NCBI GenBank assembly: GCA_910584295.1
Contig: CAJTYR010000008.1
Coordinates: 1 to 64,000 of the forward strand
Direction: 5' to 3'
Source: an uncultured Christensenella sp.
GTDB lineage: Bacteria > Bacillota > Clostridia > Christensenellales > UBA1242
Length of the DNA: 64,000 nt
The notes below the pieces were generated by a model that saw only the letters and a list, made by a program, of their open reading frames with translations, had not been told where the DNA came from and did not search any database. Numbering within the stretch: position 1 is the stretch's first letter; every line of letters starts with the position of its first letter. Positions 58,932 through 64,000 of this stretch are shown piece after piece. The position numbers were made by a program, and so were the translations under genes.

Positions 58932-59378
58932 ATGAAATATTCAAATTTTATGGAAGTGACATTTAAAGCTATGTCTGTCAATGAGGGGTTTGCAAGAGTT
59001 TGTGTGGCTTCTTTTTGTGTGCAACTTAATCCGTCTGTTGACGAAATCACAGACATTAAAACTGCAGTTTCAGAAGCTGTGACAAATTGTGTTGTTCATG
59101 CTTATCCAACATCTGTCAAAGGTGATGTGATTTTGCGTTGTGAACTTGAGGGGGATTTAGTGACGATCACTGTGTCCGACAAGGGAGTTGGAATTCGTGA
59201 TGTGACTAAAGCGAGAGAACCTTTTTATACTTCAAAACCTTCTTCCGAGCGTTCTGGCATGGGTTTCACTGTCATGGAAAGTTTTATGGATGATGTGCAG
59301 GTTGTTAGCAATTCTTTTGGCACAAGTGTCAAAATGACAAAAAAAATATCTGAAAATGTTTCAACCGTGGCAGGTTGA
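58932..59378 (+). CDS. spoIIAB: Anti-sigma F factor (serine kinase)
   Basis: SpoIIAB binds and inhibits sigma-F and phosphorylates SpoIIAA. The 148-residue protein has the GHKL ATP-binding motifs: N-box AVSEAVTNCVVHAYP (near residue 42), G1 SDKGVGI (near 90) and the lid SERSGMGFTVMESFMD (near 107). AAGGAG precedes the ATG, 12 bases after spoIIAA. Confidence 0.97.
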   Translation: MKYSNFMEVTFKAMSVNEGFARVCVASFCVQLNPSVDEITDIKTAVSEAVTNCVVHAYPTSVKGDVILRCELEGDLVTITVSDKGVGIRDVTKAREPFYTSKPSSERSGMGFTVMESFMDDVQVVSNSFGTSVKMTKKISENVSTVAG

Positions 59379-59381
59379 CGG

Positions 59382-60104
59382 ATGCTGGGGCAAGAAGAGA
59401 CTCTTGAACTTATTAAAAAAGCACAGGCAGGGGATGAGCAAGCAAAGGAAACGCTTGTTCAAGAAAATTCTCCTCTTATCAAAAGCGTTATAAGATGGTT
59501 TAAAGACAAGGGAGTTGAGTATGAAGACCTCTATCAATTGGGTTGTATGGGGTTTTTGAAAGCTATCAACCGATTTGACACCACCTATAATGTCAAATTT
59601 TCCACATATGTTGTGCCTATGGTGGTGGGAGAAATTAAACGCTTTATGCGTGACGATGGTGCTGTCAAGGTTTCAAGAGCAATAAAAGGGCTTAACATCA
59701 AGATAAACAAATTTTCAGATGAGTTTTTTGCAAAGCATGATCGAAAAGCCACCCTTTCAGAGATTGCCGAGCATTTTAAGATAAGTGAACAAGAAGTTGT
59801 TTTGGCGATGGATTCTGCCAAGATGCCTGTTTCTCTTTATACACCTTTTGATGATGGTGAAGAGGATGGTTTGACGATTATTGATCGTTTTGATGGGGAA
59901 CAAAATGAAGATTTTGTTGAGAAATTTGCTCTTAAAGATATGATTGACAGTCTTGATGAGAGAGACAAAAAGATTATTTTGATGAGATATTTCTATGACA
60001 AGACTCAAAGCGAAATCGCAAAACGTTTGGGAGTTTCTCAAGTGCAAATTTCACGACTTGAAAACAAGATTTTGGAAAATCTACGAAAAAAATTGGAGAG
60101 TTGA
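59382..60104 (+). CDS. sigF: Sporulation sigma factor F
   Basis: Sigma-F drives the first forespore-specific transcription. The 240-residue protein has region 2 with EYEDLYQLGCMGFLKAINRFD and FSTYVVPMVVGEIKRFMRDDG, region 3 near 95-160, and region 4 with RDKKIILMRYFYDKTQSEIAKRLGVSQVQISRLE. It starts three bases after the spoIIAB stop with only a weak binding site, consistent with coupling. Confidence 0.97.
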   Translation: MLGQEETLELIKKAQAGDEQAKETLVQENSPLIKSVIRWFKDKGVEYEDLYQLGCMGFLKAINRFDTTYNVKFSTYVVPMVVGEIKRFMRDDGAVKVSRAIKGLNIKINKFSDEFFAKHDRKATLSEIAEHFKISEQEVVLAMDSAKMPVSLYTPFDDGEEDGLTIIDRFDGEQNEDFVEKFALKDMIDSLDERDKKIILMRYFYDKTQSEIAKRLGVSQVQISRLENKILENLRKKLES

Positions 60105-60137
60105 CATTTATATGTCATAAAATTTGCCAATTTCTTT

Positions 60138-60165
60138 TTGTTTTTCTTTTCGTTTGTGTTATCAT
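60138..60165 (+). promoter_or_regulatory. Possible promoter of the fusion gene
   Basis: TTGTTT (60138-60143), 16 nt and TATCAT (60160-60165) end eight bases before the ATG at 60174 (four before the out-of-frame ATG at 60170). No Shine-Dalgarno is present. Confidence 0.45.
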
Positions 60166-60173
60166 AACTATGT

Positions 60174-61613
60174 ATGAAAAAGAAAACAGAAGAAATCAAA
60201 AAAATAAAAATTATTATTGACTCTGATGTAGCAAATGAAATTGATGATCAATTTGCAATTTCTTATGCTTTGTCAAGACCAGAAGAATTGCAGGTTTTGG
60301 CAATCACTCTTGCTCCTTATAGGGTTACTTGGCAGAAAAATTTAACCATACGAGATGGAATGGTTGACAGCAAAAATGAAGCTGATAGAATTTTGCGTCT
60401 TTTTGGTATTAAATACAATGCTAAAGATCCTCTTGTTTATTTTGGTTGTGATGGCTTTTTGAGCGAAGGCTTTAATGGAACAAGCCCAGCGGTTGAAAAA
60501 ATCATTAAAACGGCGAAAAAAGAAGATTGTGTCTATGTGGTTTGCATTGGCACTTTGACAAATGTCGCAATGGCTCTGCGCCAAGCTCCGAAAATCGCTT
60601 CAAAAATCAAAATTGTTTGGATGGGTACAGACAACATTATGTTGGATCATTTCAAAGATTCAAATTATTGCAAGGATGTTGCTGCTTTTGATGAAGTGAT
60701 TTCTCATGATGTTGATTTCACAGTTTTCCCATCTTATCTTGCAAGAAATTTTGTCACATCTGTCTATGAATTTGAGAGAAATATTGAGAAAAATAATGTC
60801 ACTAGTTATCTCGCTTCAATCATGACAAGATTTAGATTTAACGAAGAAAATTGGGGAATAAAGACAATCTATGACATTGGTCCAATTGCTTATCTTTTAA
60901 ATAAAAGCAAATTCACAACAAAAGTAATTTCTCCTGATGTTTTGCTTAAAGATGGCAAAGTGTCTTATCCAAAGGGGAGAAAAGTTAACTATATCACTGC
61001 CATTCCTCCTCACTCTTATGTTTGGACTGATTTCTTGAGTTCTGTAAACAAAGTTAAAGGTGGGGCATTTAAATCAAAAATCTTCTTTGTTAGTGACACG
61101 CATTTTGGTGATGAAAGCAAAGTTAGAAAAAATCTTGTGCCTTTTGGCAGTGTTGAAGAGATGAACAAGGAAATCATCAAGAGATGGAACAACAAAGTTG
61201 GGCAAAATGATGTCGTTTATCATATGGGTGACTTTGGCGATTATGAATTGGTTAGACAACTTAATGGTAAGATTACACTGATTTGCGGAAACCATGAAAA
61301 GGCTGATTACCGAAAAGATTTTGAAACCTTTAAGAGAAGACTTCAAAAACTTGGTTTTGCTGATGTTATTGAAGAGGGAATGTATCTTGATGAAAGTGTT
61401 TTGGGTGAGAAGGTCTACTTGACCCATAAACCTTCAAAACATGTGAAAGGTTGCAAATCTATTTTTGGACATGCTCACACAGTCTCTCTTGTTCAAGAAT
61501 ATGGCTTTAATGCTTGTGCATCATATCACTATTTTGCACCAATTTCAGTTGATACGGCAAAAAGATATCTTAAGTATATCGGGAATGGAACTGAAGAGGG
61601 AAATGTAAACTAA
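60174..61613 (+). CDS. Nucleoside hydrolase-metallophosphoesterase fusion
   Basis: The 479-residue protein joins two enzymes. Residues about 10-295 are a nucleoside hydrolase-like domain with IIDSDVANEIDDQFAISYAL (metal-binding Asp cluster at 16-25, of the 'DNEIDDQ' subtype), VVCIGTLTNVAMAL and KIVWMGTD. Residues about 302-479 are a calcineurin-like phosphoesterase with FFVSDTHFGD (D-x-H near 307), YHMGDFGDYE, ICGNHEKAD and FGHAHT. A two-step reaction on a phosphorylated nucleoside or cyclic nucleotide is possible, but the substrate is unknown. It follows sigF by 69 bases. Monocistronic with its own terminator. Confidence 0.88.
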   Translation: MKKKTEEIKKIKIIIDSDVANEIDDQFAISYALSRPEELQVLAITLAPYRVTWQKNLTIRDGMVDSKNEADRILRLFGIKYNAKDPLVYFGCDGFLSEGFNGTSPAVEKIIKTAKKEDCVYVVCIGTLTNVAMALRQAPKIASKIKIVWMGTDNIMLDHFKDSNYCKDVAAFDEVISHDVDFTVFPSYLARNFVTSVYEFERNIEKNNVTSYLASIMTRFRFNEENWGIKTIYDIGPIAYLLNKSKFTTKVISPDVLLKDGKVSYPKGRKVNYITAIPPHSYVWTDFLSSVNKVKGGAFKSKIFFVSDTHFGDESKVRKNLVPFGSVEEMNKEIIKRWNNKVGQNDVVYHMGDFGDYELVRQLNGKITLICGNHEKADYRKDFETFKRRLQKLGFADVIEEGMYLDESVLGEKVYLTHKPSKHVKGCKSIFGHAHTVSLVQEYGFNACASYHYFAPISVDTAKRYLKYIGNGTEEGNVN

Positions 61614-61619
61614 AATTTT

Positions 61620-61650
61620 TAAGCAAGGAACAATCCTTGCTTTTCTTTTT
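61620..61650 (+). terminator. Terminator of fusion gene
   Basis: AAGCAAGG-AACAAT-CCTTGCTT followed by TTCTTTTT. Confidence 0.88.
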
Positions 61651-61748
61651 AAAAGATTTTTATTTTCTTGTAATTTTTCTTGCAATGGTCTTTTTTTGTG
61701 CATAAAATGATAACAGCATCAAAAATTTGAAAAAAATGCATTTTTTTC

Positions 61749-61777
61749 TTGACAAAAAGCTCTTTTTATTATAGAAT
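61749..61777 (+). promoter_or_regulatory. Promoter of tRNA-Pro cluster
   Basis: TTGACA (61749-61754), 17 nt and TAGAAT (61772-61777) lie 20 bases before tRNA-Pro. Confidence 0.82.
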
Positions 61778-61797
61778 GATTGAGCAATTGTCATTTT

Positions 61798-61873
61798 CGG
61801 GGTGTGGCTCAGTTGGTAGAGCGCGCGGTTTGGGACCGTGAGGTCGGGGGTTCGAGACCCTCCACCCCGACCA
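61798..61873 (+). tRNA. tRNA-Pro (TGG)
   Basis: The acceptor stem CGGGGTG pairs with CACCCCG; CCA is encoded; the anticodon loop TTTGGGA gives TGG (Pro). Confidence 0.95.
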
Positions 61874-61907
61874 GCAAACTTTTGTTTGCAAAAGATGCCA
61901 AACATTT

Positions 61908-61984
61908 GGGCCTTTAGCTCAGTTGGTTAGAGCGACCGGCTCATAACCGGTTGGTCCGCGGTTCGAGTCCGTGAAGGCCCACCA
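61908..61984 (+). tRNA. tRNA-Met (CAT), elongator type
   Basis: GGGCCTT pairs with AAGGCCC; CCA is encoded; loop CTCATAA gives CAT. The anticodon stem ACCGG/CCGGT lacks the three G-C pairs typical of initiator tRNA, so it is probably elongator Met rather than fMet; a lysidine-modified Ile tRNA is less likely. Confidence 0.9.
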
Positions 61985-62198
61985 CTTGCAAAAATCTGCA
62001 CAGACTGATTGTTTTTGATTTTAAATATCAAAATATTCGCTTTATAGTTTGATTTTTGCTTTTGCCATTAGATGAAACTGCACTTGTGGCAGTTTATGGC
62101 GACATTAATTTGTGTTTTTGAAATATTTTTTTGAAAAATGTTTGCAAAAGACAAATTGATTATGTTAGACTTGAAAAGTCGAAACATAACAAGAATTT
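61985..62198. other. Spacer between tRNA-Met and tRNA-Asp
   Basis: No gene. AAACTGC-ACTTGTG-GCAGTTT (about 62087-62107) is a hairpin resembling the ACTGCACCAAGTGCT strings after tRNA-Gly. A promoter-like TTGCAA (62142) and TATGTT precede tRNA-Asp. Confidence 0.4.
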
Positions 62199-62275
62199 GG
62201 CCTGGTAGCTCAGTTGGTTAGAGCGCTAGCCTGTCACGCTAGAGGTCGAGGGTTCGAGCCCCTTCCAGGTCGCCA
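62199..62275 (+). tRNA. tRNA-Asp (GTC)
   Basis: GGCCTGG pairs with CCAGGTC (one G-T); discriminator G and CCA are encoded; loop CTGTCAC gives GTC (Asp). Confidence 0.95.
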
Positions 62276-62420
62276 CACTTTCTTTGAGAGTGTTAAACTT
62301 GTCCGTAAGGACATTCGCAAAATGCTTGTCATTTTGTGAAAAGAGTGAGCAACAAAATGAAGAACGGAGTGTTTTGAAAAAAACAAAGCACGCAGTGGCA
62401 AGTTTTGATTGCGAACGTTT
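62276..62420. repeat. Repeat fragments between tRNA-Asp and tRNA-Phe
   Basis: GCAAAATGCTTGTCATTTT (about 62317-62335) is the inverted form of the ATGACAAGCATTTTCG string in the 124 bp repeats at the left end of the window. No gene is seen. Confidence 0.5.
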
Positions 62421-62496
62421 GCCCAGATAGCTCAGTCGGTAGAGCAAGGGACTGAAAATCCCTGTGTCGGTGGTTCGATTCCACCTTTGGGCACCA
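62421..62496 (+). tRNA. tRNA-Phe (GAA)
   Basis: GCCCAGA pairs with TTTGGGC (one G-T); CCA is encoded; loop CTGAAAA gives GAA (Phe). Confidence 0.95.
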
Positions 62497-62748
62497 GCAA
62501 AATCTGCACTTGGGGGCTTATTTTTGCCCCTTGGGCAAAAAATTTCGCTTTTGAGTTTGATTTTTTGCCTTCTCGCACCAAAGAAAATCGCATTACATTG
62601 TCGATTTTGTGCGGACTTAAATAGGATTTTTGCTTTAAAAGGCGACTAAACGAAAGCCGCACTCGCTTCACTTCATTGGCGATTTTGTCGTAGCTCTCTG
62701 GTGAATAAGAAATTTCCAAGAGACATTTTAAAATTTGTTTTAAATTAT
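62497..62748. repeat. Repeat fragments between tRNA-Phe and tRNA-Thr
   Basis: No gene. AAAATCTGCAC after this tRNA also follows tRNA-Met. Two blocks (about 62583-62615 and 62643-62697) with GAAAATCGC-type and GCGATTTTGTCG-type arms are relatives of 774-830 near tRNA-Gly. Confidence 0.5.
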
Positions 62749-62823
62749 GCTGGCGTGGCTCAATGGTAGAGCAGCTGACTTGTAATCAGCAGGTTGAAGG
62801 TTCGATTCCTTTCGCCAGCTCCA
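62749..62823 (+). tRNA. tRNA-Thr (TGT)
   Basis: GCTGGCG pairs with CGCCAGC; CCA is encoded; loop CTTGTAA gives TGT (Thr). A second Thr isoacceptor to the CGT gene at 17056. Confidence 0.95.
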
Positions 62824-62865
62824 TTTTTTTGAAAGGTTTTTCAATGTAAAAATCTTTCGAGTTTT

Positions 62866-62950
62866 GGGTAGGTTGCAGAGCGGCCAAATGCAACGGACTG
62901 TAAATCCGTCGACTATGTCTTCGATGGTTCGAATCCATCCCTGCCCACCA
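62866..62950 (+). tRNA. tRNA-Tyr (GTA)
   Basis: GGGTAGG pairs with CCTGCCC (one T-G); CCA is encoded; loop CTGTAAA gives GTA (Tyr); the long variable arm makes it a class II tRNA (85 nt). Confidence 0.95.
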
Positions 62951-62951
62951 C

Positions 62952-62997
62952 CTAAAACCTAAAACGAACCACAAAATAAGGTTCGGGTTAGGTTTTT
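62952..62997 (+). terminator. Terminator of tRNA cluster
   Basis: AACCTAAAACGAACC and GGTTCGGGTTAGGTT form a long, slightly imperfect stem followed by TTTTCTTTT. It marks the end of native sequence; composition changes just after. Confidence 0.78.
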
Positions 62998-63121
62998 TCT
63001 TTTGTCCTTTTTCGTTTCGCATAGTGCCGTGTAACGCCGTTATATAGCCGCTGTAACGCTTTTCGGGTGTTCGGCGGTAATCTTAACAATCGCGCACAAA
63101 CGGCGGTTTATGCCGCGAAAG

Positions 63122-63259
63122 CCGCTTGACGTGAGAAAGGGGCGTGTTAGGCTGGAACGCCAAAGGCAAACCAAAACCCGACTGATGTCAATCGGTCGGG
63201 TTGCGCGTTTCGCCCTTATTTGCCTATATACACGCCCCTGCGAGGCTCGCGTCAAGCGG
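63122..63259. repeat. Long nested inverted repeat
   Basis: CCGCTTGACG at 63122-63131 pairs with CGTCAAGCGG at 63250-63259 (extended by a further four near-paired bases); inside it GGGGCGTGT (63139-63147) pairs with ACACGCCCC (63230-63238), TAGGC with GCCTA, and AACCCGAC (63175-63182) with GTCGGGTT (63195-63202). The whole could fold as a long hairpin in RNA or a cruciform in DNA. It lies just downstream of the recombinase gene stop. Confidence 0.8.
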
Positions 63260-63290
63260 AACGTGGAATAAATAGCCGTTTGATTATCGG

Positions 63291-64000
63291 CTAAATATAT
63301 ATTTCTATTTCAAATTCAAGTTTCGTTATGTTCGCTCTATGCGGCACTTTGTAGGCAAGTTTAACCGTTTTCGAGTATAAAGAAAAGCCCCGACGGCTTT
63401 CATCGCTATCGGGACTTACTTTTATCGGGGCATTGAATTGTATTTCAATTCTATCGTCAAACAATGTTATTTGCTTTACAAGGTAGTTTATTAAGAGTTT
63501 CGGCTCTAACGCTAACGCTTGCGCGTAAAACTCTTTTATTTGGTCTTTATTGAGCATTACGGCGGTTTTGCTCTTTTCAATGGCTATTTGCTTTTCAAGT
63601 TCATTAAGACGGTTTTCTAATTCGCGCATACGTTTCATAACCGTGTTAGTCGTACCGCCGTTTTCTATTGCGGTCATAATGTTTTGTATGGCGTTTTCGG
63701 TTTGCCGTTGTTCTTTCAAAAGCAAGTTCAAAACTATATTCGCTTGCGCTTGGCGTTCTTGCTCTTGCATTAAACCGTTGACGATAAAATCAAGGTTATT
63801 CGCTTTTTGTATTTGCTCTATTACGCTTTCAAGCACAATATTTTCGAGTATATCTTTGCGTATTGCTTGCTTATGGCAATCGTTCAATTTTTGTTTACGC
63901 CCACGGCATTTGTAATAGTATTTTATTTCGCCTTGCCGTGATGTGCCGTTATCGCCTACAATAGATTTACCGCAATAGCCGCATTTTATTTTGTCTTTAA
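63291..64000 (-). CDS. Large serine recombinase, C-terminal part (partial)
   Basis: The frame is open to the window edge, so about 236 C-terminal residues are seen and the catalytic resolvase domain lies beyond. At the right edge is the recombinase zinc ribbon, CGYC followed by C...C around YYKCRGRKQKLNDC. Then come a long coiled coil (about 63420-63760, Glu/Gln/Arg-rich) and a C-terminal beta part (DDRIEIQFNAP). Large serine recombinases insert and excise phages and conjugative elements. Codon choice (GCG, CGG, CGT) differs from the neighbours, a sign of transfer. Confidence 0.88.
   Translation of the reverse strand, partial: KDKIKCGYCGKSIVGDNGTSRQGEIKYYYKCRGRKQKLNDCHKQAIRKDILENIVLESVIEQIQKANNLDFIVNGLMQEQERQAQANIVLNLLLKEQRQTENAIQNIMTAIENGGTTNTVMKRMRELENRLNELEKQIAIEKSKTAVMLNKDQIKEFYAQALALEPKLLINYLVKQITLFDDRIEIQFNAPIKVSPDSDESRRGFSLYSKTVKLAYKVPHRANITKLEFEIEIYI

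Larger units (their letters stand above)
63000..64000. mobile_element. Edge of an integrated element with serine recombinase
   Basis: From about 63000 the sequence becomes clearly richer in GC, with many CG dinucleotides that are rare elsewhere in the window. It holds a large inverted repeat (63122-63259) and a serine recombinase gene reading inward from the right. It lies directly behind a tRNA cluster. This is probably one end of an integrative element or prophage; the other end lies outside the window and the exact att site cannot be fixed here. Confidence 0.72.

Overview
The window looks like a chromosome segment of an anaerobic, spore-forming, low-GC Firmicute (Clostridia-like, probably gut-associated). 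Sporulation and germination genes are present: the spoIIAA-spoIIAB-sigF operon, a GerA-type receptor operon, germination protease gpr, and ytfI/ytfJ-like genes. Anaerobic metabolism is shown by pyruvate formate-lyase with its activase, a superoxide reductase and a flavin reductase-rubredoxin fusion. A large M60-type protease lipoprotein suggests contact with host glycoproteins. Base composition is AT-rich and even from 1 to about 63.0 kb; the last kilobase is richer in GC and foreign.

Layout. 0-1.1 kb: tRNA-Cys and tRNA-Gly among decayed repeats, including a 124 bp tandem duplication. 1.1-3.4 kb: DUF1538 membrane protein plus two P-II-like proteins. 3.4-5.8 kb (minus): MFS protein, ung, rpsT. 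5.9-13.9 kb: gpr, murI, DUF1846 protein (minus), ytfI/ytfJ-like genes, D-Ala-D-Ala carboxypeptidase, rluB, a flavoprotein and plsC. 13.9-15.8 kb (minus): a two-gene operon of unknown function. 16-22 kb: S1 protein, tRNA-Thr, MBL protein, C_GCAxxG_C_C protein, tsaC, alpha/beta hydrolase, DUF4832-type protein. 22-29.8 kb: a run of small metabolite-handling enzymes (PTPS-like, deoxyribosyltransferase-like, IMPase-like, histidine phosphatase, HAD, superoxide reductase, two cupins, NUDIX, flavin reductase-rubredoxin, MBL) and a divergent collagen-like spore-surface protein. 29.8-32.3 kb: TetR regulator and ABC exporter. 32.5-36.4 kb: M60 protease. 36.5-43.4 kb: small membrane protein, MTH1-like NUDIX, pflA-thioredoxin-pflB-glycyl radical subunit, eno, nucleoside hydrolase. 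43.5-48.9 kb: leuS and membrane proteins. 49-52.8 kb: gerA operon. 52.9-57.3 kb: ftsH, an anchored protein, L10 leader, rplJ-rplL. 57.4-61.6 kb: nucleoside hydrolase, spoIIA operon, nucleoside hydrolase-phosphoesterase fusion. 61.8-63.0 kb: six tRNA genes. 63.0-64.0 kb: edge of a mobile element with a serine recombinase gene running off the window.

The observations I rate highest are these. (1) Pyruvate formate-lyase is split: the core ends before the glycyl radical domain, and that domain is a separate 79-residue gene with its own strong ribosome binding site, in an operon with the activase and a thioredoxin-like protein. (2) Many first-in-operon genes have a consensus -10 box ending about 6 nt before the ATG and no Shine-Dalgarno sequence, so they probably make leaderless mRNAs, which is unusual for Firmicutes. 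(3) Three tracts of exactly nine G lie within 7 kb and look like slippage (phase-variation) sites. (4) A nucleoside hydrolase is fused to a metallophosphoesterase. (5) An intrinsic terminator also holds the ribosome binding site of rluB and abuts its start codon. No CRISPR array or recognisable defence cluster was seen.
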